From Gonapodya prolifera JEL478 (Eukaryota > Monoblepharomycota > Monoblepharidomycetes > Monoblepharidales > Gonapodyaceae), in the NCBI GenBank assembly GCA_001574975.1, contig KQ965739.1, positions 446,966 to 510,965 of the forward strand: 64,000 bases of DNA, read 5' to 3'. Of the stretch, positions 36,137 to 46,522 are shown piece by piece. The translations under genes were made by a program, and so were the position numbers. The notes under the pieces were generated by a model. It made no database searches. It was not told the origin of the DNA and worked only from the letters and a program-made list of their open reading frames with translations. Position 1 is the first letter of the stretch. Every line of letters starts with the position of its first letter.

Positions 36137-37769
36137 CTATGAAGCCGCGACCGCGTAAATCCAAAAATGGTGGCCCCCGTCGGGATTTGAGGATTCCTCC
36201 AAAAGCTTGCAGTTCACCTTGTGCATTCCAGGCCCAATGGCGGTCAACGGATCCGATCCGACGGGTATGTTGTGTACTTCATCCCACCATCCGGACATCC
36301 GAATGCCTTTGGTTTCATTGTTGTCAAGCCAACAGTACGCGTCGCCGAGAGAATACTTGCGTGACTTGAAATAGAAGATGACGACGTGACCAACGCTCGT
36401 CCGGATCTCAAACGTAACACTGGATCCAGGTGTGTCTGAAACCACGTAGAACTTTTCTCCTTCCCAGTCCCACAGAGCCCAACCGTGCATTTCAGTTGGA
36501 CCCCAAGGTGACGTGGGGTTCATGGGACTCGGCCGCATCATCTTGCAATGAGGTACGAATTCATTGCTCGTACTTGGATTTGTGGGATCTCATCGCATTG
36601 TGAAATTTGACTCGATAGCGCGTCAAAATGGATCTCGCCCTTCATCGAGTAGCGGGGTTGTGTGAACCTCGCATTGTTGCTGGTGTAGAAAGCAGGTGAC
36701 AAGATTTGCCATGAGTCGGTGGCCTGCTTCATTTGGGTGGAAACGATTCCACGCGAAGTATTTCTCCGTCGTACCAATCCAGTTCTCCAGGAGCTGAAGC
36801 CACCTGAAACAAGAGCGATCAAGGTGTTCATGAGGTGGCCCTCCATGTTATGCAAACAAAACTGCCAAACCTCACATGAAACTCCGCAGATCTATCACAG
36901 GAACGTCGTAGAATCCGGCTAACGAAAGCGGCGTGTCCACAGATCGAGGATACTGTGCAAAGGGTCCCTTTGGCGCAAACGTGGAGACGTAGATGATGGC
37001 AGGTTGCATCGGCAAGCGTCCGATGGAGTGGACCAAATCTTCGAGCTCGGTGACAAAAGTAGCCACTGTGAATCAATTTTGTCATCCGCTCCTTTTCACC
37101 GAGCCCGAGCGCACCGTCACAATCGACCACGAACCTCCCACTATTGACTGAAAGCTCAATCATCACCAAGTCCACACTAGGGGTATGTGTTGCATCCAAC
37201 CGAATCGGAAATATCCTGCGCCCGTCGCCCCCACAGCTCCGTTTACCAGCGTGATATTGGCGAGAGGGAAAGTGGACTGGAGAGACTTCGCCACGAGGCT
37301 GGGCCAGCAGGCTTCGGTTGACGATATGAAGTGACATGCGGTAACTTAGATACCGTGGAGTGCCATCAGTACGGCAGTTGCACGGGTGAAAATCGCGGTC
37401 GAAACTCACTCGATCCCCCGATCACACCAACACGCAGCTCCTGTCCCCTCAGAGCTTTTGCTATTAACCTCTTAATCGCCATTCCGCTTCCTTCGTATGC
37501 TTTCGCTCTAGCCATTCCGATTTTCCCAACATCAGTGCATGCGGCACAGTCCTCACTCAATTTCAATATTTGTTGTTTATAATTCATAATGCTGGGGTCT
37601 CGGACTGTGTCCGGTGTTCGAAACGGGGACTCCTGGGGTTCGCATCCGACGTCGGCAGGCCACGATGCAAGCAACACGACACTTGCAACGACCGCGAGGA
37701 CAGCAATCACGCGGAAGAAGGGGCTACCTGTCCAATTACTTTCTTTGGACCCGAAACGCTCTCTGACAT
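36137..37769 (-). CDS. SGNH-type hydrolase with C-terminal beta domain, type II membrane protein
   Basis: A member of the fungal SGNH esterase-like family found with capsule and cell-surface genes. A hydrophobic anchor (VIAVLAVVASVVLLASW) precedes LRVGVIGGSI, the nucleophile block (GGS). Then come NGAVGATGAGYF, SVDLVMIELSVNSG, and after a 50-nt intron VATFVTELEDLVHSIG. NRFHPNEAGHRLMANL supplies the catalytic His. The C-terminal part (WGPTEMHGWALWDWEGE to FWIYAVAAS) is the beta domain that accompanies this family. It may deacetylate or acetylate a surface glycan (inference). Two junctions are unresolved. The anchor and the likely start MSESVSGPKKVIGQ (37769) are out of frame by one base at a CCCC run near 37723. 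The join between the SGNH and C-terminal domains, near 36.6 kb, also fails to stay in frame. Confidence 0.7.
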
Positions 37770-37950
37770 GAAGGTTGCCAAAAGTCCAAATGTTCTCGCG
37801 CCTTCAGTCTCTGAAACCGTACGGTCTGACGAGTCCAAAACTGTCTTCACGATGACACAATGAGCTCCGCTTTGTGGCTGGCCGCCCATGGTGAGAAGTT
37901 GATGTTGGATAAACTAGTACACTTGGCTAAAATTTTATTGGCAGCTTGTG
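37770..37950. promoter_or_regulatory. Divergent region between the SGNH hydrolase and CHMP7
   Basis: About 180 bp between the proposed start codons. An alternative upstream ATG for the SGNH gene (37889, MGGQPQSGAH) lies in this stretch. Confidence 0.35.
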
Positions 37951-39827
37951 ATGAACGACCTACAACAATTCCTTCACTCTTTGCCCGAATGGAACGACCC
38001 AAAACGCCTAGGTGGTCTTTTCGCAAGATCGACCACACCGAGCGCGGTTACGGATAGAAACTCCTTCTGGAGAAGAGTTATTCTGGAATCCGCACACAGA
38101 GGATTACTCGGAAATGGTAGAGCCACTTTAAGAGTCACTTCAGACTTCGCAATTCGTTTTGCAGATGCCACCGGCAGAGTGCCGGCAACGTTAGATCAAG
38201 TCTTGGTGAGCAGTGATGTATTGAGACTTGTAAGCTCCTTCTCATGAGAATCGCAGGACTCCATGCGATTGGATGAAACGCTCATCCCAGTAAACCAACT
38301 TCATCGTTCGAATGGCTGGTTGAATTGGGCCTGGAACAAAGCGAGCTCTCCTTTCAGTGGACTTTTGGGGGACGAACAGTCCACCCAAGACTTTGTAGTC
38401 GCACCTGTTGCAGAGGTGAGTTTACCTTCATTCGAAGTGTTTAGCTGCATGTATGGTAAAAGACCCCGAGCTTCACAAGCATTGAGCAGCTTGCACATTT
38501 CAAGGGTAGACACTGAAGCTTTGTTCGAGGATTCTAATCGTTGGCGAGGATGTCATATTTTCCCGCATGGAATACTAGGCAGTTCGTGTATACCTCACCG
38601 ACTGACAATGCTTTTTTATGCTAGTTCCTCAGCCGACTCCTTCTCCACTACCACCTTTCATCGAGACGACACCCCACCGACGACCTGCGTCCCCTACTCA
38701 TTCTTAAGGAAGAATATCGTGAAAGTCAAGCACTTGAGAAACAAAGTAGCATTGGCGTGTCTGAGTCCGATTGGGATGTTCTGGTTGGGTGGGGTGAACG
38801 GAAGGGGATGTGGCGCGTTTACGGAGATGGCGGCGAAAAGGTATTAGGCATCATTTTGCACCACGTCCCGAATGTAACTGGAAGGCTTTTTCAAGATTCT
38901 CAAGTTCCACTCTCCTAACACGTACCCCTCACCCCTCCAAGATCAAGTTCTCACCACAGGTCTGCCACTGGCACAAACTTCGCCTCTTTCTTCACCCGCT
39001 CCTCTCACTCCACTTGAAATCACCATATCCCGCCTCAAGCTTACGTACCGAACCTTGCTCAGCTCCCTGACCGCCCTCCGATCAGAACACGCCCGCCTCG
39101 TTGACAACGTAAAGAGGGCGCTTCTCCGCGGGGACCGACGAGAGGCGACCCGATTGCTCAAAAAAAGTAAAGCTGTCACGAAGAGCCTCCAAATACGAGA
39201 GGTTCAGGTCGATGCTGTGGGTGAGGTTGTCGAAAAGCTTGATGATACGGCGGCGCAAGCCGAGGTGAGTCTTGTTGAGACGATGGGCATGCTACTTTCG
39301 TCTCGGGATATGTGTGACTATTTTGAACCACTTTTGATGTTCTTATGCGCTATTTACTCTGGGGACAGATTCTTTCGACAATGCAAACTGCATCCACGGC
39401 CCTTCGCTCACTTCTAGCACACCATAGCATCACACCGAGCCGCGTAGAACGCGTCGCTGACGATCTTCGGGAAGCCCTGAGCGACCAAAGGGAGATTGCC
39501 GAGGCGCTCGACAGGGAAAACACCGCGATACAGAACGATGGCTTTTGGGTTGACGAGGACGAGCTGGAAAAAGAACTTCAAGAGTTAATACTTGCCGAAG
39601 CGCGGGAACAGAAAACCTCATCTTCCCTGCTTGAAGGCGATTTGGGCGGGGTGGACGGTGGGTTGGCCGCCGATACGGGCGAAGCCACAGTGGAGAAGCT
39701 CATAGAAGAGCTGGGGACCATTTCATTGGGCGACGGAATACCGGAGCAAGCTATGCAAGCTGGTGATGTTAATGTGAAAACCACATCGTCGGGCCATTTG
39801 GAAGGTAGAGGAATTGTCCCGGCATGA
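37951..39827 (+). CDS. CHMP7: ESCRT-III-like protein CHMP7
   Basis: CHMP7 recruits ESCRT-III to the nuclear envelope and endosomes for membrane sealing. The start MNDLQQFLHSLPEWNDPKRL is followed by winged-helix-type sequence (FWRRVILESAHRGLLGNGRA, then LDETLIPVNQLHR). A further exon reads LSRLLLHYHLSS and continues into WDVLVGWGERKGMWRVYGDG. The SNF7-like half begins EITISRLKLTYRTLLSSL and has the basic helix VKRALLRGDRREATRLLKKS. After an intron near 39.27-39.36 kb it continues ILSTMQTASTALRSLLAHH and DLREALSDQREIAEALD, with an acidic helix (EDELEKELQELILAEAREQ) and a MIM-like C-terminus. Four or more introns; the one near 38.9 kb is not placed exactly. It looks like a housekeeping gene inside the glycan block. 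Confidence 0.85.
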
Positions 39828-39945
39828 GCATTTACATAAATGTCAATCGTCGAGTTTACAATCAGTCTTAATGCGTATGTCTACTGCGATAATAAACGTG
39901 CGTGAAATAGATTCCAAATAGGAACAGATTTTGAGGCCGAGACTT

Positions 39946-42259
39946 TCAGAGGCGGCCGACCCAGTTGTTAGGTCGCGACAACCAAGACGGACCATCTGAG
40001 TTCGCTTTAGCACATCCCGCCATACCCAAGGATCGCAGCATCCCCTTTAGGCGCGACTCCTTCTTTGCAACAGACTCCACAGATATATTTTCTTGGGCGA
40101 ACTTCCTGGCGTCCCCGGATGCACGCTGCCAGATCTCTTCAGAAGTGTACAGCTTTTCAACTTCAGCAGCAAATGTTGTCGCATCGTTCCCAACTGAGAC
40201 ACCCGGGCACGTTCGTTTCTTGTAACACAAGCCCCTTAGGCCGTGTTTTGTGGTCACAATGGGTAAGCCATGTGCCAGGGCCAAAAAGCTCTTGGTGGAT
40301 ATCCCTTTGTGGAAGAAACGTATTCGAATGGGTGCAAAAATATGTCCAACATATTCGCTCACCGCTTCCCATATTCACCATGGGATTCAGAAACACCCTC
40401 GAGGTTTGCAAGAATGGTAAGACACTATCAACTTCACCGGTGCCATGAACGCAAGGCTTCCCCTGTGCCATTTTAATCCACTTGGGGGATCCAACAAGAT
40501 GGAGTGTGACGTTGGGAATTCGTGCACAGAGAAGGGGCATGATGTCCTTGATCAGAGAGTCCACCACCTCCACGTTACCATTGTGTCCGGATCCCACGAA
40601 AACAACACCTGTCCGGTCCTTGAACGGAACAAGTGATGGTTCCCCGATTTCCTCTGTGAACGGGAGCTGCTCCACTACGTCGGCGCTAACGTGCGAGATC
40701 TGCTGAACTCGAGCCGCATCCTCGTCACTCACGGTCAGCACCAAATCACCCGCTCTATACGCTGAGACCTCGCCTTCTTTGACTTGCTGTAAAATTATTT
40801 GACTTTTTTCTCCCATAAAGTCGGATTTCAGCGACATTCTGTGGTGGTGAATGTCGTCCGTAACCATCACCAACTTTGTACGGGGTGACTTCTCCCGAAG
40901 GACTGGTGCAATTACTTGCGGAATACTCGGTGTGAACTTTTGGGGATTTGTGAACCAAAACCACACCGGGAGAATAGCTACATCAAAGTTTGGGTGCCAG
41001 TTGCTCAGCATGTCGTTCAAACCTGTGAAATTAAAACTGTCCAGAATAAATTGGTGTCCATTTTCAGTAAGCCATTTATCAAACCCAAGAGGCCCCTTGT
41101 CGCGAAACACAAATGTCAGGTCGTGGTCTTCCGCGTGAAGCCACTTGACAAGAGACCACAAACGCCGATCTCCTCCTTCGTTCAGTTTGAAAAGTCGTTC
41201 ATGCACCACGAGAACCCTAAGTTTCCGACATGGTAGGAGAGGCTCGTATCTTGTCCGAATCGCTTCAAAGGCATGGTCGACTGAACCTTTCCTCCCGTAA
41301 GAGTTCTCGTTCCAGTAATAGATGCCGAGCGTTTCATTCAGGAACCACAGTTCTTCATTTCGAGCGATCGCCCGAAGCCACAATTCCCAATCAGAATATG
41401 GGCTGACTTGATTGTCGAAGTATCCAATCCTGTCGTGCAAGCTCGCACGCCACATGGGATTGCTGTGGTACTTGTTACATCAAGAAAACTTCAGCTCATA
41501 TAAGTAATACTTACTTATGTGGAAGATTCTGGGAGGCTTCGACTCTCCCATGTTCATCCAGGATGAAGAAGTGTTCAAGCCTCAATCTGAATGATGCATC
41601 TGAGCGCCACCAAACAGGTCCGTTACCCGTTTTTTCCCAGTCTGCATTCGCAACTTTCGACATTCGCACTCCAGCACAAACCAGCGCTACCACTGGATTA
41701 CGGTCCAAAAACAACATGTGTTGTTCCAGAGAGTCTACACGCTTCCGATCATCCAAATTTGCATTCGTAATATATGTGCCTTTGGCATGAAAGCGAATGA
41801 GTCTGTTCCACACCTATCGAGAACACGTTTGAGCAAATGAGAACCGTCAAGAGGACTCTCACCGACCTCGTAAAGTGGAAGATCATCCATTGGAATTGCG
41901 TAAATATTCGACCATATTTCGGAATATGACGCTATCGTGTGCATCACGAAAGAGCTTTGTGGCCCGACCATTGCCAGCAGAAGCTCGCTTTGGTGAAAGG
42001 CTGTTTGTCTGATTGTGTCGTTTAGGAAGCCAACTATCCATTCATCGGCTCGATAGACTGATGTGATAATCGATATCTTTGGTTCGCGTACGCTCCTGAT
42101 ATTCATCGAGCTTCTGGTTGGGCGAAGGCGAGCATTGTTGATGGGGCGAGATGATGGATTGGTGCTACCATCTCCAATCGAGCCAAGAGCGAAGAGCAAG
42201 GACGCAAGAATCGCAATAGAAGCTACGAACACGATGCGAGGTGGAGATCTGACTCGCAT
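39946..42259 (-). CDS. GT2-GT4 fusion glycosyltransferase, type II membrane protein (copy 1)
   Basis: The N-terminal anchor IVFVASIAILASLLFALG is followed by a GT2 domain: ISIITSVYRADEWIVGFL, the acidic nucleotide-sugar motif ANLDDRKR, and YSDWELWLRAI. The second half is a GT4-type domain: VVHERLFKLNEGGDRRLWSL, VFVGSGHNGNVEVVD, VTLHLVGSPKWI, and the donor-binding NPMVNMGSG joined by a 58-nt intron to GISTKSFLALAHGLPIV. Two more introns precede VWNRLIRFHAKGTY and SNPMWRASLHDRIG. The protein ends RPNNWVGRL at 39946. Such fusions can add two successive sugars in different linkages (inference). Copy 2 lies about 1.7 kb downstream on the same strand and is clearly paralogous over its full length. 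Confidence 0.87.
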
Positions 42260-43124
42260 TGCGACGTGAAGCCGATATCGCCCCAACTGAAAACCTATGT
42301 TGCTACACAAAGTGGATGAATCACTTTAGCCGTAAAACTTTCTGAACGGTCTCCCGTCGGAAATACAGATTCTGTGTTATTCAAAGACTGGCAATCGGAC
42401 AGATAGTCTGCATATTGCTGTACTTCGTCCACCCATTTTATCTCAAGATTTGCAGTTAAAGAGTTCGGGCAAAAGCTACGAAATGAAACAAGTCTTTTTT
42501 GCGCAACTTTTCAGCTTCCGGGGAAGAGCAGAGGACTCTTGTAGATGATGCGCTTAGACCCTAGTAGCATTTTAGAGCGTCTCGTTCTGGTTGCCGAACA
42601 GCTCCTTCGCATTCCTACAAAAATGTGCCACTAATTTGTGCGCCGGTGGAAGGCAGAAATGACGAACCAGGAATGCAATGTTAAATCAAAACTCAGAGTT
42701 TATTTGCAGCGGAGGACAAATAAACTCCCTTTTACTTGCTTGCAGACCCCTCGCGGAACTCCGAGCAAAGCGAGGGGTGTAGCGATTGTGCAAGCACCAC
42801 TCGGTACACACTCCTTCGGAGTACCATTTAGCACAAACGAATTGAAACGGCTTGAAGACAAGTCGACGACTGGAGGTTGTGAAAAATGTGAATTATTACC
42901 GCCATACATTATCTCTTCTTCCTTTCTCATTTTCATATGCTGAGCAACACTCCCCTGCTCGTTCCGTGGGCAAGCACGGCGTAAGGGGACGTATCAAACT
43001 AACCTAAACTAAATTTCCTACTTTTCCTCTTTTCCCCTTTTCGCTCTGGGGGAAATAAAAGCAAAAAATCTGATGATTTGGCTTATCAGTCCTACGCCAA
43101 CCATCTTGTTACATAAAACATTAG
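42260..43124. other. Intergenic region, no confident gene
   Basis: About 865 bp. A 101-codon plus-strand frame (42638-42943) shows no recognisable motif and contains the palindrome listed separately. The end of the stretch is T- and C-rich. Confidence 0.45.
42746..42778. repeat. Perfect 9-bp inverted repeat with 15-nt loop
   Basis: The arms are acccctcgc (42746-42754) and gcgaggggt (42770-42778). A second small hairpin, actcc-ttc-ggagt, follows at 42810-42822. It lies in otherwise empty sequence beside the duplicated fragment. No tRNA-like fold was found. Confidence 0.6.
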
Positions 43125-43672
43125 GGGCAGTCGCATCTTCCTATCTCTTTCGATCTTTACGCTCTCTTACCAGCATTTGGCAACACGTGCTGAAACAAAA
43201 GAGCCTAGATAACCTTTGGGAAGACTCTTTGAAGGATGTCGGGCAACATGTGAGGCGATTTCCAAAACGCGAAGTGTGAGTGGTGCAGCTTCATCAAAAG
43301 CAGCGTCAAACTTCCAAGCACCGAACAAGAAAGGAGGTCTGATGGTCTTAACACTCATCTCGCCCAACTCCTGAATCAACCAAAGTCGCGAAAGCCTCTG
43401 AAGGGAATTCAGGTTTGCTCTCAACTCTCCTATCAACACTACCAGCTTCGGGAGCACCAGGAACATCTTTCGCCGGGTTGGGTGGCGAAGAAGTGTGGGG
43501 AAGAAAAATGATGAAGACTGAATTGCATGTGTGCGTCCCTTTGCCTGAAGGTTTGCACACCCCTGCCCTTGTAAGCGGTGACGTCAAGGCAGGTTTTGGT
43601 TTCCGGTTTGCCAGATCAAGGAGTTCAGCGTCCACACAACCAGAATAAAATCATGTTTCAGGGATCGAAGAG
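43125..43672 (-). pseudogene. Truncated inverted copy of the unknown gene at about 56.1-56.7 kb
   Basis: On the minus strand this matches plus-strand sequence at about 56090-56670 nearly end to end, at roughly 80% identity or more. Shared phrases include DAELLDLA, GAPEAGSV, EAFATLVD, TLRVLE, ARHPSK and LGSFVSA. It keeps the sequence of the source intron, so it arose by DNA duplication rather than from a spliced RNA. Relative to the source it has an extra-base frameshift near the start (catgattttattctgg against catgattattctgg) and lacks the segment around the intron acceptor (source YLDAML). Both gene ends are absent. It sits between the two GT2-GT4 paralogs. Confidence 0.8.
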
Positions 43673-43967
43673 GTTCGTTGTCGTCATCTGTCTGTTCAAT
43701 CGATAGCAATTACCGTCGCAAGATAACGATTGCTTGTGACTTCTCACCCATATGTGATAGGCGACGCCATTGCTGTACCGATATGTTGGGCCCGAATTAA
43801 AGAGGATCGTTGCCTGCCGATGTGTGTATGTGAGTGTTGTGGGCTTCACGGCACAGCACTCTCAACACATCATACGGTTTAAAACAACAGAGCAAAAGAA
43901 GAGAGGGGAATGACTCCGAGCAACGTATGAATGATCAATAAATCAATAGTTCGATGCTATGTGCTAG

Positions 43968-46324
43968 CTATATTTGTACAGGAGCCACCGTTGTGCGGTG
44001 GTGGTACAAGTTCTTAGCTGCGCCACCAACGTCAACCAGTGCTTCGTCTGCTGCATCACAATTCGAACGGGACAACGTGCGCAATAGTCCTTTGAAAATG
44101 GTTTCTTTGCGCTTCAGTGATTCCAGAGAAATGTGTGTCTTTGCATATTGAAAGCCAGATTCTGATGCCTTCTCCCACAAGGCTCGAGACGTATAGAGCT
44201 GTACTACTAGATCTGTAAATGTCAAGTTGTCACTTGCAATGTAGATGCCAGGACAATTGTCATTGTCACAGAGGCCGACTGTACCATACTTTGTACTAAC
44301 AGCCGGCAAACCATGTGCCTGTGCTGTGAATACTTTGGTTGAGATCCCTTTCAGAATGATTCTGTCAGAAAACTTTGGGTGTAGTATGTGTTGAAGCGGT
44401 TGAAACTCACCACTACCAACGTTGTTCGAAGGGTTCACAAACAATCTGCATGATGAAAGAAACCTTTCAACGGAATTCACCGTGCCAGCTGCGACAACAT
44501 TATTCCGTCCCGCTGCCATTCGTATCCATTCGGTAGATCCCACTAGAATCAGCTGTACATCTGGCATTTTCTCCAACACAGCTGGGAAGATGACATCAAG
44601 AAGAGTTGTTACAGTCTCAACGTTGGCATTGTGTCCTGAGCCAAGGAAGAGCAAGTCTTTTCGCTCGTCGAAAGTAGAGCTATGTGCAACAATGTCCTCT
44701 GTGAAAGGTATGGTTTCAATTGTGCTCACATTGCCGCCAACAAACGTTCGAATTACTTCTGCATCCCCGGCAGAAACGGTCAAGAGCAAGTCTCCGGAGG
44801 AATATGCAAATACTTCGCCAAGCTTGACAGAGGATAGTTTTTCTTGACTTTCTTGGCTAGCCCATGTTCTCATCTTCCGTATGTGGTGGACATCGTCAGT
44901 CATTACGACGAGCTTCGTTGACGGCGTCTTTGACCGCAATATAGGAATTGCCACCTCCGGAATACTGGGCACATACTTGCCACCCTCCAACCACCAATAC
45001 CAGGTCGGGAGGATGGCCATATCAAAGTGGGTGTCCAAATCTTCAAGCTTTGCGGCCATCGAGTTCAAAGAAAAATTATCTTGAACGATTTGATGATGCT
45101 TCTGCGAAATCCATTCCACGAATTGGGAGTCCCCCCGGTCAGTCCTGAAAACGAAAGTGAGGTGATGCCCCTCTTCGTCCAGCCATTTGACTAATGACCA
45201 CAAGCGCCTGTCTCCACCTTCATTCATTTTCAAGCTTCGCTCATGAAGAACAAGGATGTTCAGCTTCCGGCATGGGATCATGTGATCATAAGTTATTCGT
45301 AGTTGCTCCACTGAATGGGCCGATTGCACTGCCTTTTGCACATGGGATTGCCGGTTCCGGTAATTTACACCCAAGGTTTCGTTGAGTAACCAAAATTCTT
45401 CGCCCACAGAAACACTTCGAAGCCAGAACTCCCAGTCCGAGACAGGGCTCAGTTCATTGCGAAAGTATCCAACCCGGGAGTGCAAGGCGGCGCGCCACAT
45501 GAGATTGCTGGAACATAAGGGGAGATTACAGTTCGCAGCTGGAAAAGAAGTTAACTCACTTATGGTGGAAGTTCGGTTCAAGGGTAATCCTGCCGTACTC
45601 ATCGTACGAAAAGAAGTGCTCAACTTTGAGCTGAAACGGGTTTGACGCTTGCCACAAGAGAGAGTACTCTCCGCCCGATTGCCAGTTTGCATTTGGTGCT
45701 GTCGTCGCTCGGACTCCAGCGCAAACAAAGCTCGCGGACGGATGGTTGTCGAGGAACGTCATGTGTCTTTCCAAAGAATCCCTTCTTTTTCTATCTTCGA
45801 CATTTGCATTGCTGAGATACGTTCCCCGAGCATGGAATCGAATGAGCTTATTCCAGACCTGTATTTTGGATCATCGAGTGGTCTTCGCGTGCTGGTGATA
45901 GCGAACACGCAGAACATACCTGATCGAGAGGTAAGTCATACATGGGGACAGCAATGATGTTCGGAAACCGGCGAGCATAAGAGGCGATGGCATCTCGCAC
46001 GAAGGAGGACTGATGTCCCACAATGCCCAGGAGAACTTCGCTCTCTCGAAACGCCGTTTGGTTGACAATGTCGCCCAAGAAGCCGAAAATCCACTCGTCC
46101 GCAGAACAGACCGGGACGAGGACGGATATCTTCGGCGGTGCCTCTTCTGCACTTCTATGGTAGCTCCTGAATGAGTTCTTCGACGCAGTGGTGAAAGGTG
46201 CTTCATTATTTGATGTCCCATCTGTGCCGTGGGGAGGTGGTAGTCGTGTCAAAGAAGCAATGAGCAGCCCGAATGTTGCAAGGCAAATAGCAGGTAGCGC
46301 TCGGCGCGGTCGCTCCAACCACAT
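43968..46324 (-). CDS. GT2-GT4 fusion glycosyltransferase, type II membrane protein (copy 2)
   Basis: A full-length paralog of the gene at 39.9-42.3 kb with the same domain order and intron positions. Anchor ALPAICLATFGLLIASL; GT2 part with ISVLVPVCSADEWIFGFLGD, ANVEDRKRRDSLERHM and VSDWEFWLRSV; GT4 part with VLHERSLKMNEGGDRRLWSL, LFLGSGHNANVETV, VQLILVGSTEWIRMAAG, and NPSNNVGSG joined to GISTKVFTAQAHGLPAVS. The intron inside this last motif is 63 nt, free of stops and divisible by three, so retention would insert 21 residues in frame. The protein ends HHRTTVAPVQI. Divergent from the two-domain glycosyltransferase at 46.5 kb, with 198 bp between start codons. Confidence 0.87.
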
Positions 46325-46522
46325 TTCCTCGCTTTGCGATCAGATTATGAGTAACAAACGTGGAGTGAATCGTGTTCCTCTTATTTTGCCGTAAATTGAG
46401 CCTTGTGCCAAGACCGAATCATCTTTGCCATCACCTCCCGCCTCGGGCTCCAAGCAACGCGTCCCAGTAATAGCCACGTGGCATCGATCGCTCTGTGACC
46501 CGTCGCCCGACGCACCCATAAG
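46325..46522. promoter_or_regulatory. Divergent region between two glycosyltransferase genes
   Basis: Just under 200 bp between opposed start codons. A shared promoter would allow co-expression of both enzymes. This is inferred from spacing. Confidence 0.35.

Noticed and set aside
40330-40390. Frame break in GT2-GT4 copy 1 before GISTK
   Set aside because: Comparison with copy 2 shows a shared intron at GSG/GISTK in both genes.
42990-43020. Telomere-like run (aactaacctaaacta) near the duplicated fragment
   Set aside because: Only about two imperfect units are present, too short to call an interstitial telomere.
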